From Symmachiella dynata (GTDB taxonomy: Bacteria > Planctomycetota > Planctomycetia > Planctomycetales > Planctomycetaceae), in NCBI RefSeq assembly GCF_007747995.1, contig NZ_CP036276.1, forward strand, positions 3,277,001-3,341,000: 64,000 nt of DNA, written 5' to 3'. Both the position numbers and the translations under genes were made by a program. Below the pieces are notes generated by a model that had not been told where the DNA came from, ran no database searches, and saw only the letters and a list, made by a program, of their open reading frames with translations. The stretch's first letter is position 1. Each line of letters starts with the position of its first letter. Shown here one piece after another: positions 58,201 to 64,000 of this stretch.

Positions 58201-59229
58201 CATCGCCAATTGATAACCGGTAAACCAACCGTACCCCACATCGCCGGTCTTTTGTTCCATCGGCAGAATATGGTGATCGCCCCAGCAGAAGATTTGCCCC
58301 GACGCTAGCAACGCCTTCGAGCCGCCAACAACCCCACCCGCGTCGCCCCGCCAACCGTGAACGCGTTTGTGGACGACCTTGCCTGTCTTGCGATCCACAG
58401 CCGCCGGCAATGAACGCCCGGAGGGGACAAACAACAGTTCGTCGTTGGCTAACAGATAACCTTGCGGCGACAGGTCATTTCGACCGGCATCCTCTTCACT
58501 GATCGTGTCTCGTTTCCAGACCAAGGAACCGTCATTCGCGTTGACCGCGTAGAGGTAGATATTTTCATGCGGAAAAATTCCAGCGCCGAAATAGGCGATG
58601 CCGTCATCGACGAGAATTCCCGTGCGGATCGGCCAGCGTGAAATCATCTCTTGGCGTGCGATCAGCCAGTCGTCGTCGGGCCCGGCGCGGTGTTTCCAGA
58701 TCAAGCCGCCGTCGTCGCTGTTGAGGCAATAAGCGTTGCCATCGTCCGATCCGAAGTAAACGCGACCATCGGCGACTGTCGGGGCCAATCGAATCGGCCC
58801 CCCGCTGTAGAAACTCCACAGCTCTTTTCCGTTGTTGATGTCAACGCAATGCAATTGATCATCGACAGATGAGCCGTAGTACAGGCGATCGCCCACAACG
58901 GCGACGTGAAACGCGTCGTCGAAGGTCATGCGATCTCGCACTAGCTTTCCTTCAATAGTCCGGTTGTCAGTTCCCGACCACGCCATTTGCGGCGCAGCAT
59001 CAGGCGAGATCGTCCAGCGTAGTTGCAGCGGCACTTTGATGGATTCGGAGGTGTGACCGGCGCGGGCGTTATCGTGCATATATGTTGGCCAGTCATCGGC
59101 CAGAGACGAATTGGGCAGCCAGCTTCCCAACCCGATGATCGCCGCGCACAACAAGAACGCAGCCTTAGCGAAATCACGCCACATCAAATGATTGTCATTA
59201 TTGTTTGTTGAACGAATAACGTGATCCAT
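55240..59229 (-). CDS. Giant exported double propeller (PQQ/BamB-like) with embedded methyltransferase-like domain
   Basis: 1329 aa from ATG 59229, AAGGAT 6 nt upstream. N-terminal membrane/signal segment ~15-45 (FLLCAAIIGLGSWLPNSSLA). Propeller 1 (~50-500): repeats of VGDRLYYGSSVDDQLHCVDI, NGKELWSFYSG type, with a short coiled coil (~385-415). Residues ~515-680 are a class I Rossmann methyltransferase-like domain: FALVLGSEQGRLAYELAR, LYCLEPDADKVAASRKAL and VHQADFAPVPY. Propeller 2 (~700-1150) continues the PQQ-type blades (VMAYDAYNGMFLWERE, LVALSGEDGHKLWAKD). The end (~1165-1329) is a malectin/carbohydrate-binding-like domain. Exported, so a SAM-dependent activity is doubtful. Role unknown. 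Confidence 0.82.
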   Translation of the reverse strand: MDHVIRSTNNNDNHLMWRDFAKAAFLLCAAIIGLGSWLPNSSLADDWPTYMHDNARAGHTSESIKVPLQLRWTISPDAAPQMAWSGTDNRTIEGKLVRDRMTFDDAFHVAVVGDRLYYGSSVDDQLHCVDINNGKELWSFYSGGPIRLAPTVADGRVYFGSDDGNAYCLNSDDGGLIWKHRAGPDDDWLIARQEMISRWPIRTGILVDDGIAYFGAGIFPHENIYLYAVNANDGSLVWKRDTISEEDAGRNDLSPQGYLLANDELLFVPSGRSLPAAVDRKTGKVVHKRVHGWRGDAGGVVGGSKALLASGQIFCWGDHHILPMEQKTGDVGYGWFTGYQLAMADKYAYTLSGQSLIKLDRDAYAAGSRKRHKMEQGRRPIMRKIYTTEGEELEQAKKEMKELEAKIQQADQVGVIWKTPFDGESSLLVTGDLVFAGKDGEVAAFSAETGKPLWSAPVDGEARGLAVAGGNLFVSTSTGKIYAFASADTPAVPSAVAKKNIGADPYPQDELTKFYQDAAADILKTTGVNRGFALVLGSEQGRLAYELARQSELTLYCLEPDADKVAASRKALNAAGLYGSRVTVHQADFAPVPYSSYFANMIVSDTQLLGGTVPGNPAEIARHLKPLGGVVYLGGKKDDPAQAVQSRQDWLAGMKLADQSHTSTDGTAITLTRDKLPGAANWSHQYGDPGNTASSTDRRLKGGLGVLWYGDPGPGKMVNRHDGAVGPLSIDGRLIVQGENSVMAYDAYNGMFLWEREEPNAVRTGVFQNQNPGNLVAGGDDLFVMVRGECHNLDLATGKIKATYTVPPEAGNEDHEWGYLAYQDGLLIGTATIRQEVERRKQRRGKVTDDSTTGLFAIDTKTGKTAWSYQGKHIAHHTIALGPERVFFIDSTITSDQRDELLREDKTELKKLTGEEAKEAEARMKRIDARLAVALDARTGEKLWETPVDVTDCSEIGTGGGKLTLMVQNNVLVLCGANANGHYWKQFLAGEFKSRRLVALSGEDGHKLWAKDANYRHRPIIIEDQIVAEPWGFDLYTGAQRMRKHPITGEEVPWSMVRTGHHCGMMTATPDMMFFRSGFTGFYDLNADNGTRHFAGHRTGCWINMIPANGLLMVPEASAGCVCLFSIASTIVMEPREPRRDWTIYSSVGKSTPVKHLALNFGAPGDRRDASGTVWLAYPRPKAYKETGLVLPLELQTDFADGKKYSGINSQAEALTDVESPWIYSYWAEGLKQLTIPLQEQGADPASYRVKFYFTARQGDPSAAAKFDVKIQGETLLENVGLDESDQGNGRSAIHEVAGISVTDNLVVEFVPRDGSDAPILSGIKIERE

Positions 59230-59429
59230 GTCAGAATCCTTGCCTGTATGGGCGGTCTATTGAACAATGGCTCGTCTTGCAGTTTTCCGCGAGACTGTCG
59301 CGATAACTGTGAATTCCAGTATACTTGTTGGAATCCCTCAGTTCGAGTGACTCCGTTGAGGGTAAATAATTGTATGAAATTCTTATGAATACCATGCCCG
59401 CCAGAATGGGCAGTCTGAAGGGAGACGTG

Positions 59430-60512
59430 ATGATGGGTTTGCAGCAGAGGTTGTCAACATTGATAGGGGCAGTCGTCATGGGAGTTGCGTTGTTTTCCGG
59501 CGCGCAGGCCGCGGAACAGCAGCCGGGAGTCCTCAAAGAGGAATTCATTTACGAGACCGCTCCATTTCCCTCGTGCCACGCCTCGACGATTGTTGAAACC
59601 GATACCGGTCTGGTTACCGCTTGGTTTGCCGGCAAACATGAGAAAAACCCCGATGTTGGGATTTGGGTCTCGCGGCAAGAAGATGGAAAATGGACGCCGC
59701 CGGTTGAAGTCGCCAATGGAATTCAATATGCCGGAAAACGGCATCCTTGTTGGAATCCCGTGCTGTTTCAACCCAAAGAGGGCCCGCTGTTGTTGTTCTA
59801 TAAAGTTGGTCCGGACCCGCGCACGTGGTGGGGCATGTTGACGACTTCGGCCGATGGCGGAAAAACTTGGGACCAACCGCGACGGCTCCCCGAGGGCATT
59901 GATGGTCCAGTCAAAAACAAACCGATTCAATTGGCCAATGGCGACATCCTGTGCGGATCGAGCACCGAATACGATGGTTGGCGGGTCCACTTTGAACGGA
60001 CGAGCGACTTGGGGAAAACCTGGGAGCGCGTGGGACCGATCAATGACGGCAAAGAATTCAACGCGATTCAGCCCAGCATTTTGACGTACGAAGATGGACG
60101 GATGCAGGTCCTTTGCCGTAGCCGCGAAAAGGTGATTACACAGAGTTGGTCGGAGGATGGTGGCGAAACCTGGAGCAAGATGACAGCGACCGAGTTGCCC
60201 AATCCCAACTCCGGCACCGATGCGGTCACGTTGGCCGATGGACGACAAATACTGATTTATAATCATTCGATCCGCGGTGGTCGTGGGCGGGGATTGCTCA
60301 ACGTGGCGGTTTCGGAAGACGGAAAAAATTGGAAAGCGGCGTTGGTGCTCGAAGATGAAAAAGGGGAATTCTCCTACCCCGCCGTCATTCAAACCGCTGA
60401 TGGTTTGGTGCATTTCACCTACACCTACCAACGCAAAAAAGTGAAGCACGTCGTTGCGGATCCCTCGAAATTTGTGCTTCACGACATTGTCGATGGCAAA
60501 TTGCCTGATTGA
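59430..60512 (+). CDS. Exported sialidase-family protein
   Basis: 360 aa from ATG 59430 (GGGAG ~9 nt upstream; ATG 59433 equally possible). The signal peptide is ~1-27 (LIGAVVMGVALFSGAQAA). The body is a six-bladed BNR propeller with ASTIVETDTGLVTAWFAGKHEKNPDVGIW at the front (the R/W/AG pattern of sialidase-like glycosidases) and Asp boxes TSADGGKTWDQ, TSDLGKTWER and SEDGGETWSK. The planctomycete homologues are annotated as exo-alpha-sialidases, but some family members act on rhamnose- or fucose-containing substrates. Divergent from the double-propeller gene. Confidence 0.87.
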   Translation: MMGLQQRLSTLIGAVVMGVALFSGAQAAEQQPGVLKEEFIYETAPFPSCHASTIVETDTGLVTAWFAGKHEKNPDVGIWVSRQEDGKWTPPVEVANGIQYAGKRHPCWNPVLFQPKEGPLLLFYKVGPDPRTWWGMLTTSADGGKTWDQPRRLPEGIDGPVKNKPIQLANGDILCGSSTEYDGWRVHFERTSDLGKTWERVGPINDGKEFNAIQPSILTYEDGRMQVLCRSREKVITQSWSEDGGETWSKMTATELPNPNSGTDAVTLADGRQILIYNHSIRGGRGRGLLNVAVSEDGKNWKAALVLEDEKGEFSYPAVIQTADGLVHFTYTYQRKKVKHVVADPSKFVLHDIVDGKLPD

Positions 60513-60647
60513 TTCGAGTGCCAATGGGCAAGTCGTTGCAGACCAGACGTGGTTTTCTGACCGTGTCACTGCGGCGACCGGCTCGTCGGTCAAGTCAATG
60601 ATGACCGGCGAGCAACGAAGGTGGAGAGACTTCCGCGAAAACGTCAG

Positions 60648-61577
60648 CTACGGAATCTGTCGAAACTCTGCATCGAACATCGCGCGGCAAGTTTGTCGTT
60701 CCTCATCGCTCAACCCGAGATACGGGGGGAGCATGCGCGTGGGGAATTGTGGATCACGCAGCCACAAAAAGGTCTTATCATAACAGCCATCGATCATCCG
60801 TCGCTGACAATGCGCAAACAGACGCCCGGTGATGCCGTGCAGCAAGGCGGTGATGCGAAACAGCTCGGGCAGATCATCGTCTAACCCCGCTTGGAACAGT
60901 TGCCAGGTGGTCTTGGGAAATAGCCCTGCCTGGCTGCAGAGCAGCGAACATTCGCCGATCGAGCAGCCCATGGCAAAATTGGACTCGAGCAGGAAGTGCT
61001 GCAAGTCGGGAGTATGTTTCAGCAGGTCGGCGGTCCGTGCGTAGTCGGTGGAACTGTTTTTGGTGGCGACGAGATTCGGAACAGCATCGGCAAGGCGGCG
61101 ATACTCCGCTCCCCCGATGATCCGTCCCACGCGCGGCAAGTTGTAATGCAGGAATCGGCAATCGGGGAATGCGCCGCACACCGATTTGAAGAAAAGCATG
61201 GTTTCCGATTCATCGAGCGGGCCCCAACTGGGCAGTGATATCTGAAACATGCGGATGCCATAGTGATACGCGCAAGCAATCCGTTCGGTGATCTGTTCCA
61301 GGGACAACGCGATCACGCCAACTTGCGGATCAAGCCCCTCGCCGACGGTCAATTCGGCAAAGGTTTGGACGACCTGCTGAAACCGTCGATCACTGAGCGC
61401 ATAGCCTTCGCCCGCGGTACCCAACACATACAGGTTGCGGTAACCTGCCTGTAAGAACGTGTTGACATGCTCGGTGAATGCGGCGACATCGAGTTCCCAG
61501 TGTTCGGTCCAAGGGAGCATACAAGCCGCCAAATTGCAGCGGGGGTAACGCGTGGCGACGGGGGCGGCTTCGATCAT
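60648..61577 (-). CDS. Dihydrodipicolinate synthase/N-acetylneuraminate lyase family protein
   Basis: 309 aa from ATG 61577. DapA/NanA-type aldolases bind a 2-oxoacid as Schiff base. The substrate-binding YVLGTAGEGYALSDRRF (GTxGE), the catalytic FLHYNLPRVGRI (Tyr, YNxP) and the Schiff-base Lys in LVATKNSSTDY are all present. The rest of the TIM barrel is complete to the C-terminus. Family members make dihydrodipicolinate or cleave sialic acids and 2-keto-3-deoxy sugar acids; because two sialidase-fold genes lie nearby, a NanA-like role is attractive (inference). The gene sits just downstream of a strong terminator, so it needs its own promoter. Confidence 0.85.
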   Translation of the reverse strand: MIEAAPVATRYPRCNLAACMLPWTEHWELDVAAFTEHVNTFLQAGYRNLYVLGTAGEGYALSDRRFQQVVQTFAELTVGEGLDPQVGVIALSLEQITERIACAYHYGIRMFQISLPSWGPLDESETMLFFKSVCGAFPDCRFLHYNLPRVGRIIGGAEYRRLADAVPNLVATKNSSTDYARTADLLKHTPDLQHFLLESNFAMGCSIGECSLLCSQAGLFPKTTWQLFQAGLDDDLPELFRITALLHGITGRLFAHCQRRMIDGCYDKTFLWLRDPQFPTRMLPPYLGLSDEERQTCRAMFDAEFRQIP

Positions 61578-61654
61578 CGGCGGTTCATACTCCAATCGGC
61601 TGGGATGTTTCTTGCGCTGCTCAAACGGTGCTGGGAGTGTTTGACTGCAGGCGC

Positions 61655-61685
61655 ACAAAAAAACCGCCCGAATCAATTCGGGCGG
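61655..61685 (-). terminator. Rho-independent terminator on the minus strand
   Basis: A 9-bp stem CCGCCCGAA/TTCGGGCGG (61664-61672 with 61677-61685), 4-nt loop, followed on the minus strand by seven T. It ends a transcript coming from the right, i.e. the 34-aa gene, 45 bp after its stop. Confidence 0.88.
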
Positions 61686-61729
61686 CTAACAGTCTATCGT
61701 AATTGTTCACACCTTTCAGAAAAGTGGGC

Positions 61730-61834
61730 CTAAAAACCGAAGCGATTGGCGAATCGCACGGCACGGTGCTGGGCATACCATCGACGCTTGGCAATGTTCG
61801 ACGAATGTCGTCGTTTTCGGGTTCCATCGGGCAT
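61730..61834 (-). CDS. 34-aa highly basic microprotein with its own terminator
   Basis: Encoded from ATG 61834 (GGAG 9 nt upstream on the coding strand) to TAG 61730; ATG 61852 would give 40 aa. The sequence is dominated by Arg/Lys/His: RKRRHSSNIAKRRWYAQHRA then VRFANRFGF. A rho-independent terminator lies 45 bp beyond the stop. The charge suggests RNA or ribosome binding. The pattern is not one I can tie to a named ribosomal protein. Too short for usual ORF callers. Confidence 0.6.
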   Translation of the reverse strand: MPDGTRKRRHSSNIAKRRWYAQHRAVRFANRFGF

Positions 61835-62272
61835 TGTGCCAGTCTCCACCATGTCGAGCAAAAAATGTGATTGCCTTTGAGGCTGAGCGACCGCGGCGTT
61901 TAGTTGACAATCCCTTGGTATTTGTCATTGAGTGTTTGGCCGGGTTGTGTCTTGCCTCACCAAGAAGGATCGCAAACCGCCGACAAAACCGGACACACAT
62001 TTTTCCGGAAACTGCTTTTTATTCGTAATTCAGTTTTCGATGGCTGGGGGTGGTCCGTCGGATTATTCGTTACACCTTGTACAACAGCACCTGGAAGGGA
62101 TGATGTCGCATTGTCTGTGGCGTCCCGAAAATGGTTTTCTGGACTGACTCATAGGATCGTGAGCTATCTTGGTATTGTTGTTTAGTTTTTGAAAATTCGC
62201 TTTGGCAATTGCGATGTTTTCCCAGACACCGATCCCCGGCCGTATCTCTGGTCAGTAACTAGCGAACCAACG
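61835..62272. other. Intergenic stretch upstream of the PilZ gene
   Basis: ~440 bp between the microprotein (minus) and the PilZ gene (plus). A plus-strand frame of 35 codons at 62040-62147 has no ribosome site and is not called. No repeat or RNA gene recognised. Confidence 0.4.
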
Positions 62273-62707
62273 ATGGAACAATTCTCACCACCGGCTCCCT
62301 TGACGGACAGTCAAGATGAAGCAGCGATTCGACTCTTGAATGATCTCGATCATTGGGCGGACCGTTGCAAAGGGCATTATTCGACAAAGCGAACGCAGCC
62401 TCGCAACGCGTTTCGGCAGCGAGTTGCGGTGTTCGTTCCGGACGGGTATACGGCATTCGCCGAAAAGACAGTGCGCTATTCCTTCGAGGCTTGGGCACGC
62501 AACCTTTCCTCGGGTGGTGTTTCGTTGCTGTATCCCGGGCAACTCAAGTTTGAGAAGGCGATTGTTTGCCTCAGTCCGGATCAAGAGGAAAAACGGTTTT
62601 TCTACGTACGCACCTGTCGTAATCGCCGTGTCTCCCAGGATTTCTGGGAATACGGAATGCAATTCGAAGGTGTGGTGGAAGACGGCGATTCTCCGTCACT
62701 GGATTAG
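62273..62707 (+). CDS. PilZ-domain protein
   Basis: 144 aa from ATG 62273; the frame is open upstream but that part lacks a domain. PilZ domains bind cyclic di-GMP. The two binding motifs are present: RxxxR as RNAFR (~44-48) and (D/N)xSxxG as NLSSGG (~78-83, ARNLSSGGVSLLYPG), with beta-barrel strands after them ending in FWEYGMQFEGVV. It has no other domain, so it may act as an adaptor in c-di-GMP signalling. Specific partner unknown. Confidence 0.75.
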   Translation: MEQFSPPAPLTDSQDEAAIRLLNDLDHWADRCKGHYSTKRTQPRNAFRQRVAVFVPDGYTAFAEKTVRYSFEAWARNLSSGGVSLLYPGQLKFEKAIVCLSPDQEEKRFFYVRTCRNRRVSQDFWEYGMQFEGVVEDGDSPSLD

Positions 62708-62732
62708 CATCGCAATTTTCCGCCCCAGCGAA

Positions 62733-62761
62733 TTGGTCCGCAGCCGTGACCTCACTACAAT
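62733..62761 (+). promoter_or_regulatory. Sigma-70-like promoter for queF
   Basis: TTGGTC (62733-62738), 17-nt spacer, TACAAT (62756-62761, 5/6). Transcription would start at ~62768, inside or just before the leader hairpin at 62765-62786. Confidence 0.5.
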
Positions 62762-62764
62762 GCA

Positions 62765-62786
62765 CTCTGGATAGGTATTTCCAGAG
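62765..62786 (+). promoter_or_regulatory. Leader hairpin just upstream of the queF ribosome site
   Basis: A 6-bp stem CTCTGG/CCAGAG with a 10-nt loop, followed by an A-rich CAACAGAAAGG that contains the ribosome site. The position is like that of a preQ1 riboswitch aptamer, but the conserved loop and tail of preQ1-I do not clearly match. Confidence 0.35.
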
Positions 62787-62809
62787 CGGCAACAGAAAGG
62801 GTCCCCCGC

Positions 62810-63172
62810 ATGGCTGAAGGATTTCGCCAGGAATTGGAAACATTTGAAAACCAGTTTCCTGATCGCGACTATACAATCGAAACGATTTGTCCCGAGTTTA
62901 CATCAGTCTGTCCCAAGACGGGGCAGCCCGATTTTGGCGAACTGACGATTACGTACGTTCCCGACAAATTGTGCTTCGAGCTAAAGTCACTCAAAATGTA
63001 CCTGCAGCGTTTTCGCAACCATGGTGCATTTTACGAGCATGTCACCAACTTGATTCTGGATGACTTGGTTGCTGTCACACAACCTCGCTCGATGACGGTT
63101 CACGCCGCCTTCACACCGCGGGGCGGCATCCGCACCAATGTGATTGCGCAGTACACTGCCGAAAACCAATAA
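62810..63172 (+). CDS. queF: NADPH-dependent 7-cyano-7-deazaguanine reductase (unimodular QueF)
   Basis: 120 aa; AAAGGG 8 nt before ATG. It reduces preQ0 to preQ1 in queuosine synthesis. The catalytic Cys lies in [24 protein letters not shown]; the QueF NADPH motif is [21 protein letters not shown]; the C-terminal [15 protein letters not shown] is canonical. The length is that of the unimodular type I enzymes. Other queuosine genes are not nearby. Convergent with the cytochrome c peroxidase gene, with a shared hairpin between. Confidence 0.97.
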   Translation: MAEGFRQELETFENQFPDRDYTIETICPEFTSVCPKTGQPDFGELTITYVPDKLCFELKSLKMYLQRFRNHGAFYEHVTNLILDDLVAVTQPRSMTVHAAFTPRGGIRTNVIAQYTAENQ

Positions 63173-63177
63173 AAAAA

Positions 63178-63205
63178 GCCCGGCCGCGCGATGGTGCGGC
63201 CGGGC
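63178..63205. terminator. Terminator between queF and the peroxidase gene
   Basis: A perfect 10-bp GC stem GCCCGGCCGC/GCGGCCGGGC with an 8-nt loop. Seven A precede it on the plus strand, so it is a textbook rho-independent terminator for the minus-strand gene. Confidence 0.88.
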
Positions 63206-63249
63206 AGATTTGGTTTCGATTTCCCCTCGCTGGGGCGAATCGCAGGCTC

Positions 63250-64000
63250 CTATTTGGGGAGTCGGTCGCGCTCAACTTTGGGGAACGGTCCCGTGAGTGC
63301 TTTCATGAACGCCACCAGATCCGCCTTGTCCTGATCGGTCAGGTCCAGCTTTTTGATCTTATCGCTCAGGTGCGGATTGGGGTGACCGCCCTTAGCGTAC
63401 CATTCGACGACTTCTTCCAGCGTCTGCTGGCTGCCGTCGTGCATATAGGGAGCTGTGAATTCCACATTGCGAAGCGTGGGAGTCTTAAACGCGCCGCGGT
63501 GCTTTTCATCTTTGGTTTCGGTGAAACGTCCGAGATCCGGCTCTTCGGCATCCATTCCCACACCGAGATTATGATATTGCTCGTCGGTGAAGTTTGCACC
63601 GGCGTGGCAGGCCTTGCAGTCGGTTTTTTGTTCGTCAAAGAACAGCGCCCAACCGCGTTGTGCGCTTTCCGACATCGGATGAGCCTCTACGTCTTTTTTA
63701 GCCTGCTCGATTTCCGCATAGAACTCCGGATCATCGGTTTTGATCTCGGCCAACTCTTCGTCGCTCAGGTCGGCAAACCGCTTGGCGTTTTCGGCATAGT
63801 CAAACGGTGATGCGCCGGTGACGATCACGCGTTCGAATGAGGCGAGAGCACGGCCGACGTTGTCGATGGTGACTCCTTCGTCACCAAAAATCGACTCAAA
63901 TTGCAGACGATAACCCTCGATCCCCTTCAGGCAAGCCACGCACGCATCGTGTGTGTTGCCCATTTCGATGGGGTTGGCGATCGGTCCGACTGCTTGTGCT
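63250..64000 (-). CDS. Di-heme cytochrome c peroxidase (3' part; 5' end outside window)
   Basis: About 250 codons to the window edge; the ATG at 63963 is internal because IANPIEMGNTHDACVA continues the family sequence in frame. Bacterial di-heme peroxidases (CcpA/MauG group) reduce H2O2 in the periplasm. Visible: the C-terminal heme motif CKACHAGANFTDE (CxxCH), FKTPTLRNVEFTAPYMHDG (the conserved TPTLRN...YMHDG with Met ligand region) and the final VAFMKALTGPFP. The N-terminal heme is not in the window. Its relation to the upstream secreted heme peroxidase at 1.5 kb is functional only by analogy. Confidence 0.93.
   Translation of the reverse strand, partial: AQAVGPIANPIEMGNTHDACVACLKGIEGYRLQFESIFGDEGVTIDNVGRALASFERVIVTGASPFDYAENAKRFADLSDEELAEIKTDDPEFYAEIEQAKKDVEAHPMSESAQRGWALFFDEQKTDCKACHAGANFTDEQYHNLGVGMDAEEPDLGRFTETKDEKHRGAFKTPTLRNVEFTAPYMHDGSQQTLEEVVEWYAKGGHPNPHLSDKIKKLDLTDQDKADLVAFMKALTGPFPKVERDRLPK

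Noticed and set aside
62040-62147. 35-codon frame beginning MAGGGPSDYSLHL
   Set aside because: No ribosome site or terminator. It may be a remnant of a gene but is too weak to call.

Overview
The window is a 64 kb piece of chromosome from a planctomycete, most likely a member of the Planctomycetaceae (genus not determinable here). The evidence is gene content: four DUF1501 proteins with Tat-like leaders, two large PSCyt1/DUF1549/DUF1553 proteins, a DUF1559 protein, an N-terminal LEPR-XLL-type leader on a secreted heme peroxidase, many exported beta-propeller and LamG proteins, and loose operon structure with many singly transcribed genes. I found no rRNA, tRNA, CRISPR array, transposase, integrase or prophage gene.

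Left part (1-12.1 kb): the 3' part of an exported propeller/LamG protein, a secreted animal-type heme peroxidase, two OprO/OprP-like porins, a small accessory patch (putative lipoprotein plus SUKH-like gene between two copies of a 131 bp multi-hairpin repeat), and two tandem DUF1501 genes. From 12.1 to 23 kb lie mostly housekeeping genes: two small planctomycete-type proteins, gpsA, a 48-aa membrane microprotein, an Ldh-family oxidoreductase, scpA, bacterioferritin facing a bacterioferritin-associated ferredoxin with a Fur-box-like operator, uvrB, and two ABC-2-type permeases.

Middle (23-39.4 kb): an M20 peptidase, Gfo/Idh/MocA oxidoreductase and alpha/beta hydrolase bracketed by inverted copies of a 100 bp repeat; a phzF-like gene broken by one in-frame amber codon; a run of exported proteins of unknown role (DUF6263, DUF1559, DUF3891, a lipoprotein hydrolase, a Cys-rich protein, a Big_5-like lipoprotein, a propeller); a RidA-family protein, rsmB and a SET-domain methyltransferase.

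Right part (39.7-64 kb): two PSCyt1/DUF1549/DUF1553 plus DUF1501 pairs, two sialidase-fold proteins, fructose-1,6-bisphosphatase, a GNAT acetyltransferase, cysE, a 1329-aa PQQ-type propeller protein with a Rossmann methyltransferase-like domain between two propellers, a DapA/NanA-family aldolase, a 34-aa basic microprotein with its own terminator, a PilZ protein, queF, and the 3' part of a di-heme cytochrome c peroxidase.

Taken together the accessory genes suggest an exported machinery for breaking down polysaccharides or sialylated glycans and for periplasmic redox work, mixed with core metabolism. Clearest items for follow-up: the propeller-methyltransferase-propeller protein, the amber-interrupted phzF, the Ser at a ferroxidase ligand position in bacterioferritin beside a Fur-type site, the multi-hairpin repeat cassette, and two microprotein genes with good expression signals.
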